A stretch of 64,000 nucleotides of DNA from Glaciihabitans arcticus (GTDB lineage: Bacteria > Actinomycetota > Actinomycetes > Actinomycetales > Microbacteriaceae): contig NZ_SISG01000001.1 in assembly GCF_004310685.1 (NCBI RefSeq), positions 1,736,001 through 1,800,000 on the forward strand, given 5' to 3'. The position numbers and the translations under genes are program-made. Shown here piece after piece: positions 40,822 through 50,926 of the stretch. Position 1 is the first letter of the stretch, and each line of letters starts with the position of its first letter. The notes under the pieces were generated by a model, which was not told where the DNA came from, ran no database searches, and saw only the letters and a program-made list of their open reading frames with translations.

Positions 40822-42120
40822 ATGTCTTCAGCCACCCTCACCGACGCCGAGCTCCTCGCCGAGTTCGAGCAGGCTTTTGCGCTGCGTCGGCAGGTGGATG
40901 CCCGCCTCACCGAACTCGCGGGTGAACTGTCTGCGCGGTCGCAGGCCTCCGACGGTCTCGCCGGCAGGCACGGCTGCACGAGCGCTGCGGCGTTCGCGGC
41001 CCAGCTCGGGCGCATCTCGCAGTCCTCGGCCGGGCAGCTCTGCCGATTGGGCGCGGCGACCCAGCCGCACCTGTCGCTGCTGGGCGGCGAGATCCCGGCA
41101 GCGTTCCCCGCAGTCGGGGCGGCGCTCGGCGACATCTCCCTCGATGCGGCCTCATTCATTGTGGGCGCTCTCTCCTCGGTATCGAGTCGAGCGGCAATCG
41201 ACGACCTCGAGGTCGCCGAGGCCGCGCTCGTGGAGTTCGCCACCGACAACTCGGCCGACATGGTGCGCAAGCTTGCCGCGCGGTGGTGTGATGCGCTCGA
41301 CCCCGACGGGGTGCTTCCCGAAGAACTCCCGGCCCAGCGTTTCCTGCGCCGCACGCAACTCGCCACCGGAATGAAGCGCTACGTCATGGAACTCGACCCG
41401 GTCAACGCCGCCTTCCTCGACGCGGCCATCGATGCATCGGTCGGTGCCGCCATCCGTAAACCGCGCTTCGAACCGGCCCCGGATGACGCGGCCGCCGGTG
41501 CTGACAGCGTTCCCGTGCGCGATGCCGACGAGACCCCGGCGCTCCCCCTCGCCCAGCTCGCCGCCGATGCAATCGTCGACCTCGCCCGGCACGGAATCGC
41601 CTGCGACAACCGCCAGGTGCCGCTGCCCTCCACCACCGTCGTCGTACGCATGTCGCTCGAATCACTGCAGACCGGCATCGGGCTCGCAAGCATCGACGGC
41701 TGCGACTACAGCATCCCCGCCGCCGTGGCCCGAGTCATGGCAGCCGACGCCAACATCATCCCGGCAGTGCTCGGTGCGAACAGCGCGATCCTCGACTTCG
41801 GACTCTCCCGCCGACTCTTCTCCACAACCCAGAAACTCGCCCTCATCGACCGCGACGGAGGCTGCGGGTGGCCCGGCTGCTGCCGACCACCGAGCTACAC
41901 CGAAGCGCACCACATGAAATGGTGGATGGCCGACGGCGGACCCACCGACCTCAGCAACGGAGTCATGCTCTGCTCCAGGCACCACCATGCCATCCACGAC
42001 CTCGGCTGGACAGTATTCGTCGAAAACAACGTGCCCTGGTTCGTGCCACCCTCCTCCATCGACGCCACCCGCACCCCACGCCGAGGCGGACGACTCCCCG
42101 AGCCCGCGCTGGCCGCCTGA
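40822..42120 (+). CDS. DUF222 and HNH endonuclease domain protein (13E12-like)
   Basis: The 432-residue protein has an N-terminal helical DUF222 region (about 1-260) and a C-terminal HNH domain (about 350-400): a Cys pair in GGCGWPGCCR, EAHHMKWW, and LCSRHHHAIHDLGW. This family is present in many copies in actinobacterial genomes and resembles the mycobacterial 13E12 repeat proteins. Nuclease activity on DNA is probable but the biological role is unsettled; a mobile origin has been suggested for the family. A Pro/Arg-rich tail ends the protein. Confidence 0.88.
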   Translation: MSSATLTDAELLAEFEQAFALRRQVDARLTELAGELSARSQASDGLAGRHGCTSAAAFAAQLGRISQSSAGQLCRLGAATQPHLSLLGGEIPAAFPAVGAALGDISLDAASFIVGALSSVSSRAAIDDLEVAEAALVEFATDNSADMVRKLAARWCDALDPDGVLPEELPAQRFLRRTQLATGMKRYVMELDPVNAAFLDAAIDASVGAAIRKPRFEPAPDDAAAGADSVPVRDADETPALPLAQLAADAIVDLARHGIACDNRQVPLPSTTVVVRMSLESLQTGIGLASIDGCDYSIPAAVARVMAADANIIPAVLGANSAILDFGLSRRLFSTTQKLALIDRDGGCGWPGCCRPPSYTEAHHMKWWMADGGPTDLSNGVMLCSRHHHAIHDLGWTVFVENNVPWFVPPSSIDATRTPRRGGRLPEPALAA

Positions 42121-42140
42121 GGCCAGGCGCACGCGCGGAT

Positions 42141-42164
42141 CCGGGGCCGGGGCCGGGGCCGGCC
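42141..42164. repeat. short GGGGCC tandem repeat
   Basis: About three tandem copies of GGGGCC between the HNH gene and the convergent ABC gene. It is probably a slippage product; no function is evident. Confidence 0.4.
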
Positions 42165-42172
42165 TCAAAGTG

Positions 42173-43987
42173 TCAGATCTGCGACTCGAACATCGTGAAG
42201 AACTCGCCCCTCAGCGCCACCAGCTCATCGTGCGTGCCGGTCTCCACCACACGTCCGTCCTTGAGCATGTAGATCACATCCGCCCGCTCGATCGTCGTCA
42301 GCCGGTGACTGATGATGATCAGGGTCTGGCTCTTGTCCGCGAACAGGTGGTTGAAGATACGGGACTCGGCAAGCGCATCGATCGCCGACGTCGGCTCGTC
42401 GAGGATGATGATCGGCGCCTCGCGATAGAAGTTGCGGGCCAGCGCCATCCGCTGCCACTGCCCGCCCGACAGGTCCACGCCGTTCGTGCCGTCCTCGTGC
42501 GCCATCCATGGCGACACATATGAGTCGACCCCCTTCGGCAGCTTGTCGGTGAAGTCGCGGGCCTCCGCCTTATCCAGGGCGCGATCGAACGCCTCCTGGT
42601 CGAACGGCTTGCTCACCTTTCCGAAGAAGACATTGTCGCGAGCCGTCGCGAAGCTGTAGCTCAGGTAGTCCTGCTGCAGCACCGCCAACTGCTTGTGCCA
42701 CGAGTCGAGCGAGAAGTCGGCGAGATCGGTGCCATCCAGCGTGACGTGCCCGACCGACGGCGCGTACAACCCGCTGAGCAACTTGATGAGCGTCGACTTG
42801 CCCGCGCCGTTCTCACCCACGATCGCGACCCGCTGTCCGCGATCGATCGTGAGCGAGACATCCTTCAGCACATCGATGTCCGACGAGGGGTACGAGAACG
42901 AGACGTGGTCCACCGAGATGCGCTCGGGCGCACCAGCCAGCTCCCGCGAACCGCCCTGCCGCACGTCGAGGGCCATGAACTCCTGGTAGTCGAAGAGGTT
43001 GGCCAGCTGCTCGTCGAGCGACGAGATCTCCGTCACAAACGAGTTCATCGCCGTCAGCGCGCGCTGCACGATCTGCTGCACGTAGAGGAACTGCCCGATC
43101 GGCTGCAGGTGGTCGATGATCTGGAACGTCACCCAGAGCAGCGAACCGACCTGCGCGGCCAGCTCGAGGGCGTCGGCCGCCAGGCGCCCCAGGATGAACT
43201 TGCGCTCGAAGATGATGCGCTGCTTCTCGTCGGTGTCCCGCAGCTCCTGCCGCAGGTTGAGCAGGTACCGCACCATGCCGTAGAGCCGCAGCTCAGCGAT
43301 GTGCTCGGGCTGGAAGAGCTGCCGCTCGATCGTGCCCTTCGCGCGACGCACATCCACCGTCGTATTCCAGTGCGCCACCTGCGCCCGCGACAGCGAGAAC
43401 TGCAGATACACACCCGGGATGATCGCCAACAGAAGGATCACCGCCAACCACCACCCGACCAGCAGCAGCGCGATCACCGACGCGACGAGCGTGATGACCT
43501 GCGACAGCATCCGCGACAGCGTGTTGAATGCCTGCGAGTAGAACAGCGAGAACCGCTGCGCGCGATCGTAGGTGTCGATCGTGTCCTTGTCGTCGTAGCG
43601 CCAGAACTCCAGCGACAGGAAGCGCTCGTACATGATGTCGCTCACCTTCGCCTCCAGCGCGTAACGCATCAGCCGTTGCACGTACTGCTCGAGGCTGCGC
43701 CATCCCGTCAGCAGCAGCCCCAGCACGGCCGTCACGATCACGTAGGTGATGGCACGACCGCCCGCCGTCCGATCCCCCGCGAAGGCAGCCGCGAGTTCCG
43801 TCGTGGTGAGCGCCGCGTAGTAGGTCGTGACGATCGGCAGCACCGCCGTGATGATCGCCCCCGCGATCTGCAGCACGATCGTGCCCGGCGTCGTCTCCCA
43901 CGTGAGTTGCGCGATCTCCTTCGCCGCCCGGAAGTACTCCTTCGGCCCGAGCTTCGATTGCTGACGGCGACGATTACGTGGGGGCAT
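42173..43987 (-). CDS. ABC exporter, fused membrane and ATPase domains
   Basis: The 604-residue half-transporter has an N-terminal six-helix exporter domain (about 35-320) and a C-terminal ATPase: Walker A GENGAGKST near 400-408, signature LSGGQ near 510, Walker B IIILDEPTSAID and switch His in ISHRL. It would dimerise to export a lipid, peptide or drug. Its start overlaps the end of the large LuxR-type regulator gene by 14 bases, suggesting coupled expression and possible control by it. Confidence 0.9.
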   Translation of the reverse strand: MPPRNRRRQQSKLGPKEYFRAAKEIAQLTWETTPGTIVLQIAGAIITAVLPIVTTYYAALTTTELAAAFAGDRTAGGRAITYVIVTAVLGLLLTGWRSLEQYVQRLMRYALEAKVSDIMYERFLSLEFWRYDDKDTIDTYDRAQRFSLFYSQAFNTLSRMLSQVITLVASVIALLLVGWWLAVILLLAIIPGVYLQFSLSRAQVAHWNTTVDVRRAKGTIERQLFQPEHIAELRLYGMVRYLLNLRQELRDTDEKQRIIFERKFILGRLAADALELAAQVGSLLWVTFQIIDHLQPIGQFLYVQQIVQRALTAMNSFVTEISSLDEQLANLFDYQEFMALDVRQGGSRELAGAPERISVDHVSFSYPSSDIDVLKDVSLTIDRGQRVAIVGENGAGKSTLIKLLSGLYAPSVGHVTLDGTDLADFSLDSWHKQLAVLQQDYLSYSFATARDNVFFGKVSKPFDQEAFDRALDKAEARDFTDKLPKGVDSYVSPWMAHEDGTNGVDLSGGQWQRMALARNFYREAPIIILDEPTSAIDALAESRIFNHLFADKSQTLIIISHRLTTIERADVIYMLKDGRVVETGTHDELVALRGEFFTMFESQI

Positions 43988-46328
43988 TCCCCCGTTCTAC
44001 ACCCTCGTGCGCGGCGACGCTGCGCGAGCGGGCCGTCTCCGCCGCGCGACCCTCCAGCACGGCGAGCTCCAGTCCCTCCCACGAGAGGTTCGGCAGGCGG
44101 GCGGCCGCGGCATCCTCACCGAGCACCACCGTGAGGGCGCCGAAGGCGAGGGCTGCATGTCGAGTCGGGCTCTGATAGCTCTGGATAACCCGCTCCAGAG
44201 CCCGCGCCTGGCTCGCGGTATCCCCCGCCCGTCGCGCGATCTCGAGCGCCTGCTCCAACGCCGTGCGCTCGTAGCCGGCGCGGTTTGCCGCGAGGAAGTA
44301 GCTGCGGGTGAGACAACGCAGGTCTCCGACAGCACGGAACTCGCGGACGATGTCGTCAAGTTGCTCCCCGGTGCCACCCGAAGCCGTCAACCGGGCCAGC
44401 ACCGCGTGCGCCAGCTCGTGCTCGTTGCCGGTGTGACGGGCGTAGTCGGCGCACTGGTCCGCCCACTGGATGGCGCGATCCACGAGTCCGAGCTCCGCCG
44501 CGGTCGACGCCATCATGTAGCGGGTGTTGTTGACGTGCATCGCGTCCCCGGCGAGTGCGTAGCTGCTCATCGCCGACTCGAAGGCGGCGAGCGCGGCCAC
44601 CAGATCCGGTGGGGGGCCGTGAGTCATGGCGCGGCGAAGGGTGATGCCGCGGTGCTGGCGGATCGACCCGAGCGCCCAAGCGTCCCCCACGGATACGGCG
44701 AGCTGCTCGGCCCGCGCGAGGTGATCCAGCGCGCGCTCGCGGCGATCGAGGTAGGCGTCGACGGTACCGGCCAGATGCCGGGCGGCGAGATCACCTTCCC
44801 CGCGCGCGAGCGCGATCCCGGCCAGTTCGTCGACGAGCGAGAGGTCGCCGTGGCAGAGCGCCTGGCCGAGCAGGAAGAGATCCTCGGTGGTCGCGGCATC
44901 CCGCACCGACTGCGAACACGCGGCACGCGCAACGGCATCCCGACCCTCGGTGCGCAGGCCGTACTGCTCGAGCAGTACCGCGACTGACCGGGCCAGCCGC
45001 AGGGCGAGCGGGGCATGCTCGCTCGACAGGGCGAAGTCGATGGCGGCCCCCGCATCGGCGTAGAGCCGGTCGGCCGCGAACGTCGAGGCCGGTGCGTCAT
45101 CCAGACGAGCGCGCGCCGCGAGCGGCTCGAGCACCCCGAGTACCCACTCCGCGTGCGCCAGACGCACCTCCTGCATCACCCGCGGTCCGGTGCGTCCGAG
45201 CACACACACGCGGAGCGTGCCGAGCAGGCGGTGCCGATCACCGTCGCGCTCCCGCATCACGAGCGATCGGTCGGCGAGCTGCAGCACGGCATCGATGTCC
45301 GTGATGGAGCGGGCGAGGTCCAGCCCGAAGGGCCCGGGCAGCGAGGAGAGCCGGGAGAGTGCGTCCCGCTCCCGGGCGTCGAGTTGGTCCCAGGTCCATT
45401 CGAAGGCGGCCTCGAGGGTGCGGTGCCGACTCGCCGACCCGGCACGGTCCAGCCAGCCGAAACCCTCCTCCAAGCGGGCCGCCAGGTCCAGCAGCGTGAG
45501 GTGCCGCAGCCGCGCCGCGGCGAGCTCGATCACCAACGGCAATCCGTCGAGCCGTTGGACGATGGCCGAGATGACCGGAGCATCCGCGGGCGTGAGCGGC
45601 CGGGCGGGAGCCGCCGCAGCAGCACGATCGCGGAACAGGCGGGACGCGGCATCCGGAGAGGAATCCAGGGAGACAGTGTCGAGCGGATCGAGTTCGAGCA
45701 GCACCTCGTCCGACCCGCCGAGCGCCGTTCGCGACGTCACGAGCACCACGAGTGCGGGGCACGACGCGAGCAGTCTGTCGACGAGGGCCGACAGCGCCGC
45801 AGCCACCGGGTCGGCGTTGTCGAGCACAAGAAGGGTGGGCTCCGCATCGAGGGCGACCGCCACGGTCGCGAAGGCGTCGGACGGAGTCTCGACGACGAGG
45901 TCGAGCACGTCGGCGATCGTGACGAGCGGATCGGTCGAGCGTTCGAGGTCGGCGACCACGGGCATCCGCTCATCGATCGCGGCGACCTCGAGAGCAAGCC
46001 GCGATTTGCCGCAGCCGCCCGCACCCACGATCGTGACCAGACGACGGGATGCCACCAGCGACCGGAGCAGGGTGACCGAGGCCGCGCGCCCGACGAAGGA
46101 GTTCTGCGGCACCGGCACGGCTCGGCGACGGCGTCCGCGCGCGGCGGCGATCAGCTCGGATCGGGTGTCGGCACCGAGCTTGCGGCGCAACGCCGCGATG
46201 TGGCTCTCGACGGTACGCACCGAGATGTACAGCTCCCCGGCGATCTCCGCATTGGTGAGCCGGCGCTCGACCCGGTCCAGCACCGCACCCTCGCGCGGAC
46301 TGACGGACTCACGGTCGTCCCTGGCCAT
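43974..46328 (-). CDS. large LuxR-type regulator with N-terminal HTH and NTPase domain
   Basis: The 784-residue protein has a LuxR helix-turn-helix at its N-terminus (about 7-62; LTNAEIAGELYISVRTVESH), followed by an NB-ARC/AAA-like NTPase with Walker A VGAGGCGKS near 101-109, and a long helical C-terminal region (about 400-784) of tetratricopeptide-like repeats. In the better-known LAL regulators the HTH is at the C-terminus, so the order is reversed here. It probably activates transcription after ligand and ATP binding. It overlaps the ABC exporter gene and is divergent from a methyltransferase gene. Confidence 0.87.
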   Translation of the reverse strand: MARDDRESVSPREGAVLDRVERRLTNAEIAGELYISVRTVESHIAALRRKLGADTRSELIAAARGRRRRAVPVPQNSFVGRAASVTLLRSLVASRRLVTIVGAGGCGKSRLALEVAAIDERMPVVADLERSTDPLVTIADVLDLVVETPSDAFATVAVALDAEPTLLVLDNADPVAAALSALVDRLLASCPALVVLVTSRTALGGSDEVLLELDPLDTVSLDSSPDAASRLFRDRAAAAAPARPLTPADAPVISAIVQRLDGLPLVIELAAARLRHLTLLDLAARLEEGFGWLDRAGSASRHRTLEAAFEWTWDQLDARERDALSRLSSLPGPFGLDLARSITDIDAVLQLADRSLVMRERDGDRHRLLGTLRVCVLGRTGPRVMQEVRLAHAEWVLGVLEPLAARARLDDAPASTFAADRLYADAGAAIDFALSSEHAPLALRLARSVAVLLEQYGLRTEGRDAVARAACSQSVRDAATTEDLFLLGQALCHGDLSLVDELAGIALARGEGDLAARHLAGTVDAYLDRRERALDHLARAEQLAVSVGDAWALGSIRQHRGITLRRAMTHGPPPDLVAALAAFESAMSSYALAGDAMHVNNTRYMMASTAAELGLVDRAIQWADQCADYARHTGNEHELAHAVLARLTASGGTGEQLDDIVREFRAVGDLRCLTRSYFLAANRAGYERTALEQALEIARRAGDTASQARALERVIQSYQSPTRHAALAFGALTVVLGEDAAAARLPNLSWEGLELAVLEGRAAETARSRSVAAHEGVERGNAPT

Positions 46329-46441
46329 GCGGTGATTCTAAACCCGGCGCCCAACGCCGCAGAAGATCCGTGCTGCACACGGATGTGCCCGCGAACGACG
46401 GCGAGGAGGCTGAACGCATTCCCCGACAGAAAGGTTCAACC

Positions 46442-47296
46442 GTGACCGACACCATGGACGCCAACGCCGTCCTCAAACAGAAGCACCGCGCCATGTGGGC
46501 GCTGGGCAACTATCCCGAGCTGGCGACCGACATCATCGCCGACCTCGGCCCCCGCCTCGTCGCGGCCGCGAACGTGAAGAGCGGCGACCGCGTGCTCGAT
46601 GTCGCGGCCGGGGCGGGCAACGCTGCCATTCCCGCGGCGATGCGCGGCGCCGACGTCATCGCGAGTGACCTCACCCCCGAACTGCTCGAGGTCGGCAAGC
46701 GCGAGGCGCAGATGCACGGCGTCACCCTCGACTGGCAGACCGCGGACGCCGAGGCGCTGCCCTTCGACACGGCGAGCTTCGACGTCACCATGTCGTGTGT
46801 GGGTGTGATGTTCGCACCGCACCACCAGGCGACGGCCGACGAACTACTGCGGGTAACCCGCCCCGGCGGCACCATCGCGGTGCTCAACTGGACCCCGCAG
46901 GGCTTCGTCGGCCAGATGTTCGCCACCATGAAGCCGTACGCTGCTCCCCCGGCGCCTGGCGCCCAGCCGCCGCCGCTCTGGGGCGACGAGGCGCACGTGC
47001 GCGAGTTGTTCGGCGATGCGGTTCGGGATGTCACGGCTCGCCTCGACACCGTCCGCATCTCGCACTTCGGCTCGCCCGAGGAGTTCCGCGACTACTTCAA
47101 GAGCCACTACGGGCCGACGATCGCCTGCTACCGCAACATCGGGGACGACCCGGAGCGGGTGGCGGCGCTCGATGCCGAACTGGTGGCGCTGGGCGAGCGG
47201 TTCGCTGCCGCTTCGACCGACTCAGGGGACGCGGGTTCAGGCACGGGCTTCGAGATGGGCTGGGAGTACCTGCTCGTCACCGCGACCCGCGCCTGA
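46442..47296 (+). CDS. class I SAM-dependent methyltransferase
   Basis: The 284-residue protein begins at the GTG at 46442, with AAAGG seven bases before it. The SAM motif I is VLDVAAGAGNAAIPAA near 51-66, motif II VIASDLTPELLEVG, and post-I DAEALPFDTASFDV. It belongs to the UbiE/methyltransferase-11 type acting on small molecules. The substrate is unknown. It is divergent from the LuxR-type regulator, which may control it. Confidence 0.87.
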   Translation: MTDTMDANAVLKQKHRAMWALGNYPELATDIIADLGPRLVAAANVKSGDRVLDVAAGAGNAAIPAAMRGADVIASDLTPELLEVGKREAQMHGVTLDWQTADAEALPFDTASFDVTMSCVGVMFAPHHQATADELLRVTRPGGTIAVLNWTPQGFVGQMFATMKPYAAPPAPGAQPPPLWGDEAHVRELFGDAVRDVTARLDTVRISHFGSPEEFRDYFKSHYGPTIACYRNIGDDPERVAALDAELVALGERFAAASTDSGDAGSGTGFEMGWEYLLVTATRA

Positions 47297-47314
47297 ATGG
47301 CACCAGAGCGTGAG

Positions 47315-50300
47315 TTACGCCGGGGCGGTCTCCGAGTCACCCTCTGAGACCACCTCGGCACCGAAGATCGCGACCAGGAGCTGGCTGGTCCACGCGAGGA
47401 GCGCGGCGTCATCCAGAGGCTCACCGTTGATGACCGGCATGGGCACGGCAACGGTTGAGGTCTGCGCGAAGAAGCGCGACCCCTGGTACATGCGCTGCAG
47501 GCGCACCTGCACGGAGTCGGCGAGGGCGGCGGGCGAGACGCGCACGTTGCCGCCCATCGCGACGACCTCGCTCAGCCCCGCCTTGGTGGCCATGCGGCGC
47601 AGGCGTGACACGGCGATCAGGTTCTGCACCTGGACGGGCGGCTCGCCGTAGCGGTCGCCGAGTTCTTCGAGCACGAGGTCGATCTGGTCGGCGGATGACG
47701 CCGGAGCCGAAGCCGTCGACAGCTTCTGGTACGCCTCGAGGCGCAGGCGCTCACTCTCCACGTAGTCCTCGGGAATGTGGGCATCCACGGGAAGCTCGAG
47801 GCGCAGCTCGGTCTGGCCCTCGGCCACGTCACCGCGGAAGGTGGACACGGCCTCACCGATCATCCGCAGGTACAGGTCGAAGCCGACACCGGCGATGTGG
47901 CCCGACTGTTCACCGCCGAGCAGGTTTCCGGCACCCCGGATCTCGAGGTCGCGCAGCGCGATCTGCATACCCGCACCGAGCTCGTTGTTCGCGGCGATGG
48001 TGGAGAGACGCTCGTGGGCGGTCTCGGTGAGCGGCTTCATCTCGTCGTAGAGGAAGTAGGCGTAGGCGCGCTCGCGTCCACGACCGACGCGGCCGCGCAA
48101 CTGGTGCAGCTGGGACAGGCCGTACTTGTCGGCCCGGTCGATGATGAGGGTGTTGGCGTTCGCGATGTCGAGTCCGGTCTCGATGATGGTCGTCGAGACG
48201 AGCACATCGAACTTGCGCTCCCAGAAGTCGACCATCACCTGCTCGAGCACCGCCTCGGACAGCTGGCCGTGGGCGACGGCGATACGCGCCTCGGGGACGA
48301 GCTCGGCGAGCTGGGATGCGACGCGGGAGATCGACGACACCCGGTTGTGCACGTAGAAGACCTGTCCCTCGCGCAGCAGCTCGCGACGGATTGCGGCACC
48401 CACCTGCTTCTCGGAGTACGGCCCCACGAAGGAGAGGATGGGGTGCCGGTCCTCCGGCGGGGTGGCGAGGGTCGACATCTCGCGGATACCGGTGACCGCC
48501 ATCTCGAGCGTGCGCGGAATCGGGGTCGCCGTCATGGCGAGGATGTCGACGTTGGTCTTGAGCTTCTTGAGCGCATCCTTGTGCTCGACACCGAAGCGCT
48601 GCTCCTCGTCGATGATGACGAGACCCAGATCTTTGAAGGCGACGTTCTGGCTGAGCAGGCGGTGCGTTCCGATGACGACATCGACGGTGCCGTCGGTCAT
48701 ACCGGCGAGGGTCTCCTTCGACTCCTTATCGGTCTGGAAGCGGGACAGCGCACGCAGGTGCACGGGGAAGCCCGCAAACCGTTCGGAGAAGGTCTCCATG
48801 TGCTGGCGCACGAGCAGCGTGGTCGGCACGATCATCGCGACCTGCTTGCCACCCTGCACGGCCTTGAACGCGGCGCGCACGGCGACCTCGGTCTTGCCGT
48901 AGCCGACGTCTCCGCTCAGCAGGCGGTCCATCGGGATCGGCCGCTCCATGTCAGCCTTGACCTCATCGATGGTAGTCAGCTGGTCGGGAGTCTCCGCATA
49001 GGGGAAGGCGTCTTCGAGCTCGCGCTGCCACGGGGTGTCGGGCGGGAAGGAGTGCCCCTTCGACGCCATCCGCGCCGAGTACAGCTTGACGAGCTCGACC
49101 GCGATGTCGCGCACGGCTTTGCGCGCCTTGTTCTTGGCGCCGGCCCAGTCGCTGCCGCCCATCTTGCTGAGCGCAGGCGCCTCGCCGCCGACGTAGCGGG
49201 TGAGCAGGTCGAGCTGGTCGGTGGGTACGAACAATTTGTCGCCGGGATAGCCGCGCTTGTTCGGCGCATACTCGATGACCAGGAACTCGCGTGGCCGCTT
49301 CACGGCGTTGCGACCACCGGATGACACCTCACGCCGCACGAGCTCGAGGAACTTGCCGATGCCGTGGGTCTGATGCACAACGAAGTCGCCGGCCTTGAGC
49401 TGCAGCGGGTCGACGACGTTCTTGCGCCGAACCGCGAGCTTCTTGACCTGACGGGAGTCGTACCCTGCGGCACGACCGTAGAACTCCGCCTCGCTGAGCA
49501 GGGCGAACTTCGACTCCTCAAGCTCGAAGCCGTGCTCGACGGAAGCCTTGAGCAGGTAGGCGACCCCGGGATCCAGCTTCGACGGCAGTGACTCCACGAC
49601 GCGACCGGAGAGCTCCCGCTCGGCGAGCACGTCGGCGGCACGATCGACGAGACCGCTGCCCTGCGCGACGATGACCACGCTCCAGCCGTCGTGCAGGCGC
49701 GCGGCGACATGATCGAGCGCACCGGTCGGCTGCCCCGCGAAGCTCGGCACCGCACTCCCGCGCAGGCGCACGTAGTCCTGCAGCGCCGAACCCTCGAGCT
49801 CCTCGGGTGCCCCCGAGTCGAACGAAGAGAGGGTCCACCAGGAACGGTCACCGGCCGACGCACGCAGGGCGCTGAGGGTGACGAAGTCGCCCGCGTCGAG
49901 GTCGATGGGAGCTTCCGCACCGGCCGTTGCCGCGTTCCAGGCCGCGCTCAGGAATTCCCGATTGGTCTCCACGAGCGAGACGGCGCGCGTCGCGACCTTC
50001 TCCGGCGCGAGCACGGCGATCGCGGCATCCCGGGGCAGGTAGTGCGTGAGCGGAACGAGCTTGTCGACCAGCGCGGGCGCGAGCGACTCCATGCCGTCGA
50101 CGGGGATGCCCTCGGCGATCTTGGCGAGCATGGTGGAGAGCGAGGGGAACTCGTGCTGCATCTCCCGTGCGCGCTGCCGAACGGACGGCGAGAGCAGCAG
50201 CTCCCGCGAGGGCGGAAGCTCGGTGCGGGTGATCTCGGTGGCGAGCGAGCGCTGGTCGGCGACCGAGAAGGCGCGGATCTGCTCGAGCTCGTCGCCGAAG

Positions 50301-50917
50301 AACTCGAGTCGAACGGGATGCTCCTCGACCGCGGAGAACACGTCGACGATGCCACCGCGCACGGCGAACTCGCCTCGGCGGGTGACCATGTCGACGCGCG
50401 TATAGGCGAGGTCGACGAGCTGGGCCGACAGCGCGGGCAGGTCGTGGCCGCGGGTGCCCGCGGTGAGGGCGAGCGGCTCGAGCTGCAGCAGGTTGTCGGC
50501 GAGCGGTTGCAGCGCGGCACGCACCGAGGCGACGATCACGAGGTGCGAGGTGGGCGCCGCCTCCCACTCGGCGATGCGGCGCAGGGCGCGCAGGCGCTTG
50601 CCGACTGTTTCGGTGCTCGGGCTGAGGCGCTCGTGCGGGAGTGTCTCCCAGGCCGGGAACTCGATGATCTCGGCGGACGGCAGAAACGAATCGAGAGCGA
50701 GCCGCAGGGACTCGGACTCGCGACCGGTGGCGACGATCGCCAGCATTGCCTGAGGGCCGCTGTTCTTGTCCGAGGCCCGCTTGTCGAGCAGTGTGCCGAG
50801 CAGCGGCGCACGCAGCCCGTCGACGAGCGAGAAGTCGGCGTTTCGCCGGGCGTACTGGAGGGGTATCTCGAAGGTGCGGGCGCGCGAAAGCCCAGAGATT
50901 AATCCGTCGAGAGTCAC
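47315..50917 (-). CDS. mfd: transcription-repair coupling factor
   Basis: The 1200-residue protein has the Mfd order: UvrB-like N-terminal domains (about 1-350), the RNA polymerase interaction domain (LKAGDFVVHQTHGIGKFLEL near 500-520, through about 570), the translocase core with Walker A SGDVGYGKTEVA near 665 and DEEQ box IIDEEQRFGVEH, the RGRVGRG motif, and a C-terminal autoinhibitory TRCF domain. It removes RNA polymerase stalled at DNA lesions and recruits UvrA. It is full length and intact. Confidence 0.97.
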   Translation of the reverse strand: MTLDGLISGLSRARTFEIPLQYARRNADFSLVDGLRAPLLGTLLDKRASDKNSGPQAMLAIVATGRESESLRLALDSFLPSAEIIEFPAWETLPHERLSPSTETVGKRLRALRRIAEWEAAPTSHLVIVASVRAALQPLADNLLQLEPLALTAGTRGHDLPALSAQLVDLAYTRVDMVTRRGEFAVRGGIVDVFSAVEEHPVRLEFFGDELEQIRAFSVADQRSLATEITRTELPPSRELLLSPSVRQRAREMQHEFPSLSTMLAKIAEGIPVDGMESLAPALVDKLVPLTHYLPRDAAIAVLAPEKVATRAVSLVETNREFLSAAWNAATAGAEAPIDLDAGDFVTLSALRASAGDRSWWTLSSFDSGAPEELEGSALQDYVRLRGSAVPSFAGQPTGALDHVAARLHDGWSVVIVAQGSGLVDRAADVLAERELSGRVVESLPSKLDPGVAYLLKASVEHGFELEESKFALLSEAEFYGRAAGYDSRQVKKLAVRRKNVVDPLQLKAGDFVVHQTHGIGKFLELVRREVSSGGRNAVKRPREFLVIEYAPNKRGYPGDKLFVPTDQLDLLTRYVGGEAPALSKMGGSDWAGAKNKARKAVRDIAVELVKLYSARMASKGHSFPPDTPWQRELEDAFPYAETPDQLTTIDEVKADMERPIPMDRLLSGDVGYGKTEVAVRAAFKAVQGGKQVAMIVPTTLLVRQHMETFSERFAGFPVHLRALSRFQTDKESKETLAGMTDGTVDVVIGTHRLLSQNVAFKDLGLVIIDEEQRFGVEHKDALKKLKTNVDILAMTATPIPRTLEMAVTGIREMSTLATPPEDRHPILSFVGPYSEKQVGAAIRRELLREGQVFYVHNRVSSISRVASQLAELVPEARIAVAHGQLSEAVLEQVMVDFWERKFDVLVSTTIIETGLDIANANTLIIDRADKYGLSQLHQLRGRVGRGRERAYAYFLYDEMKPLTETAHERLSTIAANNELGAGMQIALRDLEIRGAGNLLGGEQSGHIAGVGFDLYLRMIGEAVSTFRGDVAEGQTELRLELPVDAHIPEDYVESERLRLEAYQKLSTASAPASSADQIDLVLEELGDRYGEPPVQVQNLIAVSRLRRMATKAGLSEVVAMGGNVRVSPAALADSVQVRLQRMYQGSRFFAQTSTVAVPMPVINGEPLDDAALLAWTSQLLVAIFGAEVVSEGDSETAPA

Positions 50918-50926
50918 CGGTTGAGT

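Noticed and set aside
42141-42164. GGGGCC repeats as a G-quadruplex regulator
   Set aside because: Only about three units between convergent gene ends; too short and badly placed to argue for regulation.
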